Part shown: one piece after another, positions 1-9,675 of the stretch | Layout of the letters: each line of letters begins with the position of its first letter | Numbering within the stretch: position 1 is the first letter of the stretch | Origin: Mojavia pulchra JT2-VF2 | Lineage (GTDB): Bacteria > Cyanobacteriota > Cyanobacteriia > Cyanobacteriales > Nostocaceae | DNA: 64,000 bases | NCBI GenBank assembly: GCA_019359325.1 | Contig: JAHHHN010000009.1 | Coordinates: forward strand, 124,001-188,000 | Direction: 5' to 3' | The notes under the pieces: model-generated | Databases searched by the model: none | Told to the model about the DNA's origin: nothing | The model's input: the letters and a program-made list of their open reading frames with translations, nothing else | Made by a program: the position numbers and the translations under genes

Positions 1-1471
1 CCACCAAAGTAAACAAATCCGTAAACTCACCCACCGTCTCCGAGCTACCTAACATCAAAAAGCCTGTTGAATTGAGACCATAGTGGAAGATCGGCAGGAG
101 TTTCTTCTGTACAGGGTTTCCCAAGTAAATCAGCACGTTTCGACAAGTAATCAGATCCAGCTTGGAAAATGGTGGATCGCTGATCAGATTTTGTCTGGCA
201 AAAACACACAGTTCGCGCACTGGCTTGCTGATCTGGTAACCGCCCTCTACAGAGACAAAGAAGCGCTGTAGACGTTCTGGAGAGACATTTGCTAAATCGC
301 TCGGCTTGTAGATACCCAGCCTTGCTTTGTTGATCATTGTTTCATTGACGTCTGAGGCAAAAAGCTGGATGGGCGTATTGATTATTTGGTCTGTCAAAAA
401 CTCCAGCAAGCAAATGGCAATTGAGTAGGCTTCCTCACCCGTTGAACATCCCGCTACCCAGATGCGGATGGGCGAATCTGGTGTTCGATCCTTGGCAATG
501 ATTGGAAATACTTTGTTCTTTAAGGCTTCAAAACTTTCGGGATCGCGGAAAAACTCAGTGACATTGATCAGCACATCCTGATACAAAGCATTTATTTCTG
601 TAGGGTGTTCCTGAAGATACCGGGCATAGTCTTCTAAATTGTCGAGTTTGTACAAAACCATCCGCCGCAGTATCCGCCGCTTGAGAGTGGTCTGTTTGTA
701 TTGGTTAAAGTCAACTCCTGTGGCAGCCCGCAGCAGACTGAATATTTTTAACAGAACATCGCCGCTTTCAGGCAGCACCTCAGACGATTTTACTGGGAGC
801 GGGCAGCTGAGGTAGGGATGATTGCTAATGTTTGCCAACTCCTGTGCGATCGCTTCCGGCGGCAGGATAAAGTCTACATTACCAGAGGCCACGGCGGTGT
901 TGGGCATACTATTAACTTTTGCTGTGTCCTCACACTGGGCAAAGGTAATGCCGCCAGCTGCCTTAATTGATTCTAATCCCCGTGCGCCATCGCCATCGCC
1001 CCCTGACAACACAACTGCGATCGCTTTGTTTCCCCGTTCTTCTGCTAACGAACAAAAGAAACTATCAACTGTCATATTGATCCCACGAATTTTATCGCGT
1101 GGCGACAGTTTCAGCACTCCCTTACAAATGGTCATCTTGGCATTCGGCGGAATCACATACACATGATTCGGTTCCACGGAGATTCCATCCTGCACTTCAA
1201 TCACAGGCATCTCGGTTGCCCTAGAAAGAATCTCACTCAACAAACTCTTTTGATGAGGGGCTAAGTGCTGAATCAGCACAAATGCCATGCCAGTATCCGT
1301 TGGCAAATTGCTCAGTAATTGTGTGAACGCCTCTAATCCACCCGCAGAGGCTCCCATGCCCACAATTGGAAATAATTTATTTTCATTATCCTGCTGTTTC
1401 TCCTCTTGATTAGATATTTCAGATGGAGTGGAACTAGATTGAGATTTCCTGGAAGGTCGCCTAGATGTCAT
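1..1471 (-). CDS. CheB-CheR hybrid chemotaxis methylesterase/methyltransferase (partial)
   Basis: The frame reads from an ATG at 1471 through the left edge, so about 490 N-terminal residues are present and the rest is outside. Residues about 34-215 form a CheB methylesterase domain with the triad Ser42 (GASAGG), His69 (IQHLAP) and Asp161 (SGGDGDGARG). Residues about 230-490 form a CheR methyltransferase, including the SAM-binding segment WVAGCSTGEEAYSIA and the later LITCRNVLIYL. Proteins of this architecture usually continue into PAS and histidine-kinase or coiled-coil domains, which would lie off the edge. No response-regulator receiver domain precedes CheB, as is normal for these hybrids. 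They act in cytoplasmic signalling and need not be tied to flagella. The ORFs on the opposite strand here are shadows. Confidence 0.93.
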   Translation of the reverse strand, partial: MTSRRPSRKSQSSSTPSEISNQEEKQQDNENKLFPIVGMGASAGGLEAFTQLLSNLPTDTGMAFVLIQHLAPHQKSLLSEILSRATEMPVIEVQDGISVEPNHVYVIPPNAKMTICKGVLKLSPRDKIRGINMTVDSFFCSLAEERGNKAIAVVLSGGDGDGARGLESIKAAGGITFAQCEDTAKVNSMPNTAVASGNVDFILPPEAIAQELANISNHPYLSCPLPVKSSEVLPESGDVLLKIFSLLRAATGVDFNQYKQTTLKRRILRRMVLYKLDNLEDYARYLQEHPTEINALYQDVLINVTEFFRDPESFEALKNKVFPIIAKDRTPDSPIRIWVAGCSTGEEAYSIAICLLEFLTDQIINTPIQLFASDVNETMINKARLGIYKPSDLANVSPERLQRFFVSVEGGYQISKPVRELCVFARQNLISDPPFSKLDLITCRNVLIYLGNPVQKKLLPIFHYGLNSTGFLMLGSSETVGEFTDLFTLV

Positions 1472-1915
1472 GAAGTCCAAAAAATAAGAGTTAAGAATAT
1501 TCAGTTTTTAGCTCTCGAAATAGTTACAAAACTATACACATTGTGCCGTTTTGTAATTTTAATTATTGAAATCTTAAATTAAGATAACGTTTTATCTATC
1601 TTAGCTTTAATATCTAAGCTTAGTATTTATTTTGAAGTAAATATTCTTAGTAAGAATTAATATAGAAATCCTATTTGATTTTTGAATAAATTCCGTACAC
1701 TTCCAGTTTTCCTTCCCTGTCCCCCAATCCCCAATCCCAATATTTCAGTTAAACATAGATGTAGGTTGGGTTGAAGAACGAAACCCAACACCAAACATTA
1801 ATTGTTTGGTTTCGCTCTGCTCTACCCAACCTAACTAATTTTAAGGTTTTTAACTCCAACTAAACCGTATTGGTCTAGACCTATGAGTGTTTTGAAATGA
1901 GATTATCCAATGAGC
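1472..1915. other. Intergenic region with a cyanobacterial hairpin repeat
   Basis: This is AT-rich DNA with no convincing gene. It holds an imperfect inverted repeat at 1762-1833, with arms TAGGTTGGGT and ACCCAACCTA around nested GAAACC/GGTTTC arms. This matches the common Nostocales 'taggttgggtt' intergenic repeat. The sequence AACTAAACCGTATTGG near 1857 resembles the ends of the element at 47719-47859. Confidence 0.6.
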
Positions 1916-2383
1916 CTATTTTTTGTTCTTATGGCTTTGCTTTCCGGCTTTAGAATGTTGCTCTGATGTGCCACCTTGGGTACCCTTACCCTTTCCTTCA
2001 TTATGTTCTTCATCGTCATCATTATTGCTGCTACCCCTCTTGGAGTTCTTGCCACCCTTGCTACCAATTTCAGCCATGTGTTCTCTATCTTGGCTTACAG
2101 TTTCGCCGCCCTTACGTCCAGCTTCCCGTGCTTCTTCAGAAGTGAATTCGTGAGCAGTGCCCTTTTCATGAGCTGCATGTCCGCCCTTGCTACCAATCTC
2201 AGCCATATGTTCTCTATCTCGGCTCACAGTTTCGCCGCCCTTACGTCCAGCTTCCCGTGCTTCTTCAGAAGTAAATTCGTGAGCAGTGCCCTTTTCATGA
2301 GCTGCTTGTCCACCCTTGCTAGCTATTTCGCGCTGCTTATCTTGATCCATAGAAGCAAAGCCGCGTTTGCTTGTATCTGACAT
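1916..2383 (-). CDS. KGG-repeat general stress protein (GsiB/con-10-like)
   Basis: This is a 155-residue, highly charged, Gly/Lys/Glu-rich hydrophilic protein with no signal peptide or membrane segment. It carries five KGG motifs. A 43-residue unit (SKGGxAAHEKGTAHEFTSEE...) occurs almost twice in tandem, mirrored by a 129-bp duplication in the DNA. The C-terminus from about residue 112 is low-complexity and Asn/Asp/Glu/Lys rich. KGG proteins of this type are known as desiccation or general stress proteins (PF10685) and resemble hydrophilins. The start at 2383 is preceded by AAAAGGAG. The exact biochemical role is not established. Confidence 0.88.
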   Translation of the reverse strand: MSDTSKRGFASMDQDKQREIASKGGQAAHEKGTAHEFTSEEAREAGRKGGETVSRDREHMAEIGSKGGHAAHEKGTAHEFTSEEAREAGRKGGETVSQDREHMAEIGSKGGKNSKRGSSNNDDDEEHNEGKGKGTQGGTSEQHSKAGKQSHKNKK

Positions 2384-3952
2384 TTTATAACTCCTTTTAA
2401 CTAACTCAAGTCTTTGCTTTGTTTTGCGAGTTAAAACCTTTTTTGGTTTCTTATTTCAAGCAATCCATGTATAAGTTAGCTAGCTAATACAGTTGTATTC
2501 ATGTGCCCATAGGGTGAATGATTAAACACTTAGCCTTAACTACAGATATATACTGAATAGTAGAAGCAGTAAAATAATAGTTTGGATAAGAATTTCTTGA
2601 ATTAGATAAATAAATTTTACAAATATTTATTATTGAACAAAAGCAAGTTTTCTATTGTAGAGTCTGCTTGAGTTTATAAAATGAAAGCATTTATTCTTTT
2701 GCTCAAATTTATTAGAGGATATGATATCAAGCCCGTCTAATTACTCATAAAAACTCTCTACGTCCCCACGTACCCGCGTCTTCTCGTTTCCTCGTCAATC
2801 TTAATAATCAGCCTTCCACCGGAAATGATAGGAGTTGCACAGCGCTGCAATATTTAGTAAATCATAGGCTATGCAATCTCACATTCAGGCGATCGCTTAT
2901 TGTGATAAAAAACCAGTTAAGAGAAGCGGCAAAAGTATTAAGGCAGATACAATCAAGACGAGAGTGGCTGGTTCAATTTTTAAGATGTTCTTTTCTGGCT
3001 CTGGCATTTTTTTGTCCCTTTTCAGAAACTCAGTACATAAACTTAGCCTAATACCAATTCTCTGTGAAGCTACACATTATTTCGACCCCTCCCAACCTCC
3101 CCGCGAGTTCGGGCTACCCTGTACACACAAGTCGAAAATTTTCACGCTGAACCCATATCCCGCCTATAACTAAAGTTCCAGGCTAATAGTCAAAGTCCAC
3201 TTCTTTGGACTGGATGGAATTTTTCTTTGAGTCCTCTTGAGAAGACTTGCACTATCAGACTCGGAATTTATTCCGAGGCGGGATAGATACACTGCGCCAA
3301 GATTTGTATGTACACCGTAGGCGGTGGGGTTATTTCTATGCTTCTTCATACAGAAATGGTATAAACCACGTTTGCTCTGTTAAGTAGCCCTCTTTCACTT
3401 TGTCCCCTTGTCCAATAGCACTAACAAAAGCTGGGGAAGTTGGGGGGAGAAAAAATACTAAACCAATCGTCATTCAAATTGGATCTTTACGTCTTTAACA
3501 AAAGAAGAGTACCCGAAGGATCTTGAGGTTGCCAACGCCCTTAAGGTGACGCAGGCATTCTATTTCAACTGGTCGCGGCGAGGAGTCCCCCAATCCCCAA
3601 TCCCTAATCCCCAGTCCCTTTTACTACGTGTCATTTAGATTCTTTCATTGCAAAAGCCCTTAGTATACTGCCTAGTAATAATACTTATAATAAAAAAACA
3701 CATATTCTGGCACAGTATATGCGTGAAGACTATTGCCAGTATTCGAGAATTGTGGCACTATTTCATACTCTATGCATCAATGCTTCATAGGGTTACAAAA
3801 AGGTAACTGGATTATTCTTTTTAGGAAAAAATACTTAGAAACTAAAAGTAGAATTTTAGTTAACAATCCTTTATCAATTTAATCCCAAGGAATTCCGGAA
3901 CCAAAAGCCAATCTTTGAAGACCTATATAAGGACTTACTCAGTAAGCAGCTC
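2384..3952. other. Long intergenic region without a supported gene
   Basis: About 1.57 kb with no convincing coding sequence. It contains the 207-bp inverted-repeat element described at 3114-3320, several low-complexity AT tracts, and short 'cccaatccccaatcccta' type simple repeats near 1720 and 3590. The 100-codon ORF at 2871-3173 runs into the mobile element, lacks a recognisable family and looks non-coding. The last ~200 bp should hold the promoter of the kinase at 3953. Confidence 0.6.
3114..3320. mobile_element. MITE-like element, TIR family CTACGGTGTACACA
   Basis: The left end reads CTACCCTGTACACACAAGTC and the right end GATTTGTATGTACACCGTAG, giving imperfect terminal inverted repeats of about 20 bp. 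The interior (about 165 bp) has a separate hairpin-rich sequence and no ORF. The ends match those of the 166-bp elements at 12902-13067 and 27541-27706, but the interior differs, so this is a relative rather than a copy. No transposase for it lies in the window. Confidence 0.6.
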
Positions 3953-5749
3953 ATGAGCCACCAGATGATCGGTAAAGTATTACAAGGGCGTTACCAAATT
4001 ATCCAAAACTTAGGTGCAGGGGTATTTGGACAAACATACATTGCTGTAGATGTAGATTACCCAGAAAACCCTAAATGCGTTGTTAAACTGCTCAAGGTTA
4101 GCAGTTCCCAACCTAGTTACTTAGACACCTTGAGATTACGTTTTCTTACGGAAACCGAAACCCTCAAGCGTCTGGGACGCCATCACCAAATTCCTCAACT
4201 CATCGCTTGTTTTGAAGAAAATGAACGATTCTACTTAGTGCAAGAGTTTATTGAAGGACATGCGTTGACGGCGGAACTACCAATTAATAAAAACTGGGGA
4301 GATATTTGGACTGAAAGTGAAGTTATAGAATTTCTTAAAGATGTCTTAGGAATTCTAGAATTTATTCACTCTCAAGGTGTCATTCATTGCGATATCAAAC
4401 CTGAAAACTTGATCAGACGTGCTTTTGATGGCAAGTTAGTTTTGATTGACTTTGGCTCAATTCAGCCAGTTGATTTTGCCATAGATACAGAATTACCTAT
4501 CCATACAGTTCCGGTCACTTCCTTGGGGTACATACCACCAGAACAATTTATTGGTCAAACACAGCCCAACAGCGATATTTATTCTTTGGGCATGATTGCT
4601 ATCCAGGCTTTAACAGGTCTAGCACCATTACAATTGAAAGTAGATGCCTATACCAATGAGATTAACTGGTATTCTTATCAAACCCCAATTAATGATTATT
4701 TAGCTGCTATTCTCAGCCAAATGATCCGCTACAATTACAAAGACCGCTTCCAATCTGCGAGTGAGGTACTGCATATCCTCAAGCAAATGATATGGGAGAC
4801 ACAGTTACCGCAATTAACAGAAACGCCGGATAGCACGCCTTCACAGCTATTAGAAGAAAATAATCAAAATACTAATTTAATCCCAAGTTTTAAACCGACA
4901 AATTCATTATCGCCAATGACAGGAATCAAACTGGGATTGGCGACCAATAGTATAATATTGGGATTGGGAATGTATTCTTTAGTTAGTAATTCTCCAACAT
5001 ATTCAGAAACAGAAACTTTATATAAAGCCACAGAAGAGTATCAAGCTGGAGATTTACAAGAGGCGATCGCTCTAGCAAAATCGATTCCTTCCCACAGCGA
5101 TGTTTATCCAGAAGCTCAAGCCACAGTTGAAGAATGGCAACAGCAATGGCAGATTGCTGCTGAACAATACCTATTAGCTGAAAAAGCTTTACAGGAGGGT
5201 AGATGGTCAGATGTACTTCGTATTGCACCTAAAGTTCCTGATATTTTATATTGGCAATCTAAAACCGACAACCTAGTTAAACAGGCAAACACCAATCTAG
5301 AAGCACAAGCGCAAGATTTATTAGCAAAAGCTTACAAGAAAGCTCAAGCAAAAGATTTTTCGGCTGCCTTAGAATATCTGCGCCAAATTCCGATAGAGAC
5401 TTCAGCAGGTGCAATAGTTCAAAAAAAGTTAGTTGAGTACAATCAAAAGCAACAGATTAGAGCTACTTATTTTTTACAAAAAGCCTACAATCAAGCATCT
5501 ATTAATGACTTTAATAGTGCTGTACAATTTCTGCAAAAGGTTCCCAAAAATACTGCTGTTTATGCACAAGCTCAAATCAAACTGAATGAGTATAAGCAAA
5601 AGCAGCGTCTGCGTTCTCAAACTACTAAAGTTGCTCGCTCTAGTATGACTTCTCAGGCAAAAAAACCTAACATAGATAGACCCTATTACTCAACTATTAA
5701 TCTTGAAAATTTTCAACCTGCAAATGTATTGAAAAAGGTGAATATTTAG
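3953..5749 (+). CDS. Serine/threonine protein kinase with C-terminal repeat region
   Basis: 598 residues. The N-terminal kinase domain (about 12-280) shows the glycine loop GAGVFG (21-26), the VVKLLK lysine (Lys45), the catalytic loop HCDIKPENL (from His145) with Cys in place of the usual Arg of HRD, the DFG at 166-168 and a PPEQ activation-segment end. A hydrophobic segment at about 325-347 (IILGLGMYSL) suggests a membrane anchor. It is followed by about 200 residues of alpha-helical, TPR-like repeats with QAGDLQEAIALAKSIP-type units. The non-RD loop suggests that activity does not depend on activation-loop phosphorylation. It ends before a strong shared terminator and converges on another kinase gene. 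Confidence 0.92.
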   Translation: MSHQMIGKVLQGRYQIIQNLGAGVFGQTYIAVDVDYPENPKCVVKLLKVSSSQPSYLDTLRLRFLTETETLKRLGRHHQIPQLIACFEENERFYLVQEFIEGHALTAELPINKNWGDIWTESEVIEFLKDVLGILEFIHSQGVIHCDIKPENLIRRAFDGKLVLIDFGSIQPVDFAIDTELPIHTVPVTSLGYIPPEQFIGQTQPNSDIYSLGMIAIQALTGLAPLQLKVDAYTNEINWYSYQTPINDYLAAILSQMIRYNYKDRFQSASEVLHILKQMIWETQLPQLTETPDSTPSQLLEENNQNTNLIPSFKPTNSLSPMTGIKLGLATNSIILGLGMYSLVSNSPTYSETETLYKATEEYQAGDLQEAIALAKSIPSHSDVYPEAQATVEEWQQQWQIAAEQYLLAEKALQEGRWSDVLRIAPKVPDILYWQSKTDNLVKQANTNLEAQAQDLLAKAYKKAQAKDFSAALEYLRQIPIETSAGAIVQKKLVEYNQKQQIRATYFLQKAYNQASINDFNSAVQFLQKVPKNTAVYAQAQIKLNEYKQKQRLRSQTTKVARSSMTSQAKKPNIDRPYYSTINLENFQPANVLKKVNI

Positions 5750-5832
5750 TGGTTCATCGCTGTTAAAAATTAAAAATTAAAAATTTTTAGAATCAGAGTT
5801 TGAGAAAGTTAGAGGTTTAAAACAAGGATACC

Positions 5833-5868
5833 CAAGCCGAAACACGTGTTTCGGCTTGAAACTTTTTT
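5833..5868. terminator. Bidirectional intrinsic terminator between convergent kinase genes
   Basis: A perfect 26-bp palindrome (arms CAAGCCGAAACAC / GTGTTTCGGCTTG) is followed on the + strand by a run of six T. It lies between the stop codons of the kinase genes at 5749 (+) and 5891 (-), where it can serve both. Confidence 0.85.
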
Positions 5869-5890
5869 CATATTGGATTTTAATTTTTTA

Positions 5891-8026
5891 TTACTGTGGT
5901 GGCTGAGTAGGAGTAGCAGAATTAGGAATAAGAATTGGGATGGTAGGTACGACTATAGGCTTTGATATTTGATTGTCCAGTTGATTCTGCGCTTGCTTGC
6001 GAGCGTCTATTGCTTGTTGGTAATCAGGCTTATATTTAATTGCTTGATCATAAGATGCGATCGCATCTCTATAACGTTTCAAATTCACTAAAGCATTGCC
6101 TCTACTATACCAGCTTTCGTAATGATCGCTCTTGTAACGAACTGCTCTATTGTAGGATGCGATCGCCTCTTGGTATTTTTGTAAATTAAACTGTGAATTT
6201 CCCAAATTGTACCAAAATTGATAATCGTTTCGCCTTAATGATATGGCTTTATTATAAGATTCAATTGCTTCTTCATAGCGTTGGCTTTGATGCATTGCCC
6301 AGCCACGGCTATACCATGCTTGGTAATTGTCAGAATCATATTTAATTACCTGATTAAAAGATTCGATTGCTTCTGGATAGCGGCGTAGATTGATGAGTAC
6401 ATTACCTCTAGATAACCAAGCTGGATAATAATTTGATTTGTATTGTACTGCTTTATCATAAGCTACAAAGGCATCTTCGTAGCGTCGTAAATTAACTAAT
6501 GCATTGCCGCGATTATACCATACTGCTTCATAGTCTGGTTTTAATTCTATAGCTTTGTCATATGCTGCGATCGCATCTTCATAACGTTTTAAATCATGCA
6601 GCGCTAAACCTTTATTGTACCAAGCATCGTAATAATCTTCTTTTAATTCAATTGCTTGATCGTATGCTTTAATTGCATTTTCGTATTGTCTTAAATTACT
6701 TAAGGCTTCACCTTTAGCGTTCCAGACTTCTGGATAATTATTTTCTAATTGTAGAGCTTTATCAAAAGAAGCGATCGCTTCTTGATATCGCTGCAATTTT
6801 TCTAATACAAAGCCTCGTCCACTCCAAGCTTCTAAATAATCTGGCTCAATTTGAATTGCTTTATCGTAGGCTGCTAGTGCTTGTTTATATTGTTTTAACT
6901 CAGACAGCGCTTTGCCTTGCCCATTCCATCCTTGAGCATAACTAGGTCTAATATTAACTGCCTTTTCATATGCTACTAGTGCATCTTGATAGCGTTGCAG
7001 ATCTAAAAGTGTATTTCCTTGCTTATATAATTCTGTAGCATTGCTCGTATGGATGCTATCTAGAATATATATACAAGCTGTTCCACTTAAACCTATGATA
7101 AATAGCGCTGATAAAACTTTAGAAATTAACTTTTTTTGAGGTTTATGATTTTTGAGCTTATTGAAGGTCAACGCAGAAACCAACGCTACTGTGCTAGAGG
7201 ATGGCTGCGTTAACTCCTTCAGGGCTTGTAAGGCGATCGTTGCCGAAGCGTAGCGTTGTCGGAAATCATAACATACCATTTTGTCTAAAATTTTGGCAAA
7301 TTCTGGCGTTACTTTGGTGTGGCTTTGCCAAATAATTTCATGAGTATCGGCATCTTTATCTAATTGTTCAGGAGATAATCCAGTAAGAGCTTGGATAGCA
7401 ATTATCCCCACTGCATAGATATCACTGCTAAATTTTGGATTACCTTGCGCTTGTTCTCCAGGAATATATCCAGGAGTACCTATAGCAACCGTAGATTTTG
7501 TTTGGCCTTGAGGCGTAATCACCTGAGTAGTAATTTGTTTAACTGCACCAAAGTCAATTAAAATTAATTTGCCATCTTGCTGGCGTCTGAGTAAATTACG
7601 CGGATTGACATCGCGGTGAATTACCTTCTGTTGATGGACAAACTCTAAAATTTTGAGGATTTCTATCAACAAGGAAATGACATCATCTTGGCTTAGAGTT
7701 TTCCCTGGTGTTAATTCTTTACTCAGGTCATGACCCTCAATAAATTCTTGTACGAGATAGAATTCTGCATCTTCCTCGAAGTAGGCTAAAAGTTGAGGAA
7801 TGTAATCATGAGTGCCTAATTTATATAAAACTTTAGCTTCCGTATCAAATAAACGTCTAGCTGTCTCCAAAGTTACTGGGTCATTTGCTTGAGGCTTCAG
7901 TTTCTTGACAACACATTGAGGCGTTCCCGGCAATTGAGTATCACAAGCCACAAAGGTTTCACCAAATCCCCCACCTCCCAAGTGGCTAATAATTTGGTAT
8001 CTTCCAACAAGTGTGTTTCCCAGCAT
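5891..8026 (-). CDS. Serine/threonine protein kinase with transmembrane segment and ~10 TPR repeats
   Basis: 711 residues. The kinase domain (about 9-275) has GGGGFG (17-22), VVKKLK, catalytic HRDVNPRNLL (from His137; Asn replaces the usual Lys of HRDxKxxN, as often seen in cyanobacterial PknB-like enzymes), DFG at 158-160 and GTPGYIPGEQ. A hydrophobic helix near 303-325 (ALFIIGLSGTACIYIL) should span the membrane. From about 330 to 680 there are ten consecutive 34-residue TPR units of the form YxxALxxYDKAIxLxPxYxxAWxxRGxAL. The tail is Pro/Ile/Thr rich. Topology predicts a cytoplasmic kinase with TPRs outside the plasma membrane, a scaffold for protein contacts. Start ATG at 8026, 120 bp from the divergent rhomboid-like gene. 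Confidence 0.93.
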   Translation of the reverse strand: MLGNTLVGRYQIISHLGGGGFGETFVACDTQLPGTPQCVVKKLKPQANDPVTLETARRLFDTEAKVLYKLGTHDYIPQLLAYFEEDAEFYLVQEFIEGHDLSKELTPGKTLSQDDVISLLIEILKILEFVHQQKVIHRDVNPRNLLRRQQDGKLILIDFGAVKQITTQVITPQGQTKSTVAIGTPGYIPGEQAQGNPKFSSDIYAVGIIAIQALTGLSPEQLDKDADTHEIIWQSHTKVTPEFAKILDKMVCYDFRQRYASATIALQALKELTQPSSSTVALVSALTFNKLKNHKPQKKLISKVLSALFIIGLSGTACIYILDSIHTSNATELYKQGNTLLDLQRYQDALVAYEKAVNIRPSYAQGWNGQGKALSELKQYKQALAAYDKAIQIEPDYLEAWSGRGFVLEKLQRYQEAIASFDKALQLENNYPEVWNAKGEALSNLRQYENAIKAYDQAIELKEDYYDAWYNKGLALHDLKRYEDAIAAYDKAIELKPDYEAVWYNRGNALVNLRRYEDAFVAYDKAVQYKSNYYPAWLSRGNVLINLRRYPEAIESFNQVIKYDSDNYQAWYSRGWAMHQSQRYEEAIESYNKAISLRRNDYQFWYNLGNSQFNLQKYQEAIASYNRAVRYKSDHYESWYSRGNALVNLKRYRDAIASYDQAIKYKPDYQQAIDARKQAQNQLDNQISKPIVVPTIPILIPNSATPTQPPQ

Positions 8027-8146
8027 CTGGTTTGCCTAGAGTTGAGTGCGATGTTATCTGATTTCAATCTTGCCACAGGGGAACCGGATTCAGGGGCGAT
8101 CAAGGGACAAGAACACTACACTACTAATGACTAATAATCAATCAAA

Positions 8147-8848
8147 ATGATTCCTATTAGTGATAATATCCGTATTCGGCATCAACCAATTATTAATTAC
8201 TGGCTAATTGGGATTAATATTGCCTTATTCTTATGGGAACTCCAACTAGGGTTTAGCGATCAACTAAGCTATTTTATCCACAGTTGGGGTGTGATACCAG
8301 CGCAGATTAGCACAGCAATTACAAATGCCCTCTTTTTTAACCCAGCAGCTTGGATAGTTGTATGTTGGCGTTTGATTTCCTTGCTTGTGGGGATGTTTCT
8401 GCACGGCAGTTTTAGCCAAATCTTAGGAAATTTGCTATTTTTATGGGTTTTTGGCAGAACTGTAGAAAACATTCTCGGACATAGGCGCTATTTAGGATTT
8501 TACTTGGGTAGCGGCATCTTGACAGGGATAATACAAATATTAGTTGAACCTAGCTTGACAGTACCATTGATTGGGGCAAATGGTGCGATCGCATCTATTT
8601 TAGGGGCATATGTTATGAAGTTTCCTAAAGCCAAAATCGACACTATTATCCCCTTGTTAATCCTATATATACCTGCCGAACTACCAGCTTATTTTTATCT
8701 ATTTTGGTGGTTTATACAGCAGTTATTTTATGGCATTGGCAGTTTAAATATTCCCCCTGTTGGTATTAATCAACCTAGCATAGCTTACTGGGCACAGGCG
8801 GCAGGATTATTTATAGGTGCAGTATTCATGCGGTTTAATAAACGATAA
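8147..8848 (+). CDS. Rhomboid-family membrane protein, predicted catalytically inactive
   Basis: 233 residues with about six membrane helices and the rhomboid framework: WRLISLLVGMFLHGSFSQILGNLLFLWVFG (read in two halves, about 74-103), GHRRYLGFYLG and a final AxxxGLFIGA helix. In active rhomboids the helix-4 motif is GxSG, with Ser as nucleophile, and helix 6 carries a His. Here helix 4 reads GANG (143-146), so Asn145 replaces Ser, and helix 6 reads WAQAAG, so Gln217 sits where His is expected. Both dyad residues are lost together while the fold signature is intact. I infer a pseudoprotease comparable to iRhoms, perhaps acting as a binder or chaperone of membrane proteins. The start ATG is 120 bp from the divergent kinase gene. 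Confidence 0.87.
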   Translation: MIPISDNIRIRHQPIINYWLIGINIALFLWELQLGFSDQLSYFIHSWGVIPAQISTAITNALFFNPAAWIVVCWRLISLLVGMFLHGSFSQILGNLLFLWVFGRTVENILGHRRYLGFYLGSGILTGIIQILVEPSLTVPLIGANGAIASILGAYVMKFPKAKIDTIIPLLILYIPAELPAYFYLFWWFIQQLFYGIGSLNIPPVGINQPSIAYWAQAAGLFIGAVFMRFNKR

Positions 8849-8867
8849 GTAGGTGAACATAGTAGCC

Positions 8868-8990
8868 TTATTTTGAAGAATTAGTATTAATAGCTGAATC
8901 TGGTAGTGTTCTGATTGAAATCTCAAATCTTACACCATCCCACATCGCTTTTACTATATCTCCTCTGTTGGGGCTATAACCAATCTTCAA
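8868..8990 (-). other. Short open frame, possible gene remnant
   Basis: A frame on the minus strand runs from a TTG at 8990 (open from about 9012) to TAA at 8868. It encodes about 40 residues, including GDIVKAMWDGVRFEISI. It has no recognised family and no clear ribosome binding site. It may be a decayed gene end or chance. Confidence 0.2.
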
Positions 8991-9078
8991 CCTTACAAGA
9001 CGGTACGGTTATTGCTATAATTCTTTGTTATAAAACCGAACCAATTGAAGTTTAACGTTGTTTTAGTGTGTTAACTAG

Positions 9079-9166
9079 GAAGCTTGAGATTAAGCTTTTG
9101 GAAGTTAAAGGTTCGTCAAGAAAACATACTAGTTTTCTGCAAGCTAGAAAGCTTGAGATTGAGCCT
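9079..9166 (+). promoter_or_regulatory. Direct repeats upstream of hsp20
   Basis: Two near-identical segments lie about 69 bp apart: GGAAGCTTGAGATTAAGC (9079) and GAAAGCTTGAGATTGAGC (9148). They sit directly upstream of the small heat-shock gene. No CIRCE operator (TTAGCACTC-N9-GAGTGCTAA) is visible. The repeats are a candidate binding site or a local duplication in the leader. Confidence 0.35.
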
Positions 9167-9201
9167 CCTAAGTCCAAAGATTGCATCTTAGAGGTGATAG
9201 T

Positions 9202-9669
9202 ATGGCACTGATTCGTTGGGATCCATTCCGCGATATTGAACGCTTAGAACCATTCCGCGACATTGACACTTTACAGCGGCAAATGAATCGCTTGTTTGAC
9301 AGATTGATACCAACCCATGATGGTGAAAGTATTGGACTCAACTTCGTTCCTGCTGCCGAAATGGAAGAAACTGATGACGCAATACATCTTAGACTAGAAG
9401 TACCTGGTCTAGAAGCAAAAGATATCAATTTAGAAGTAACTCCCGAATCAGTTTCTATTAGCGGTGAACGTAAGTCTGAAACTAAGACCGAAGAAAATGG
9501 TGTAACTCGCTCTGAGTTCCGCTATGGCAAATTCCAACGGGTGATTCCCTTATCCTCTCGGATTCAAAACGACCAAGTTAAAGCTGAATACAAAGACGGC
9601 ATCCTCAGATTGATTTTGCCCAAGGCAGAATCAGAAAGACAAAAAGTGGTTAAGGTTAACATCGGTTAA
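9202..9669 (+). CDS. hspA: Small heat-shock protein, Hsp20/alpha-crystallin family
   Basis: 155 residues from the ATG at 9202. An in-frame TTG at 9181 would add seven residues, but the ATG has GAGGTGAT about 8 bp upstream and gives the standard family start MALIRWDPF. The alpha-crystallin domain covers about 45-150 with AEMEETDDAIHLRLEVPG at its start, SGERK in the middle and YKDGILRLILPKAE at its end. The GxLxL-type C-terminal signature is present as GILRL. Members form large oligomers that hold unfolding proteins and, in cyanobacteria, protect phycobilisomes and thylakoid membranes in heat. It appears monocistronic. Confidence 0.93.
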   Translation: MALIRWDPFRDIERLEPFRDIDTLQRQMNRLFDRLIPTHDGESIGLNFVPAAEMEETDDAIHLRLEVPGLEAKDINLEVTPESVSISGERKSETKTEENGVTRSEFRYGKFQRVIPLSSRIQNDQVKAEYKDGILRLILPKAESERQKVVKVNIG

Positions 9670-9675
9670 TCAAAG

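Noticed and set aside
2871-3173. 100-codon ORF
   Set aside because: It has no family resemblance and its end lies in the miniature element at 3114-3320.
9040-9201. CIRCE operator upstream of hsp20
   Set aside because: No TTAGCACTC-N9-GAGTGCTAA sequence was found.
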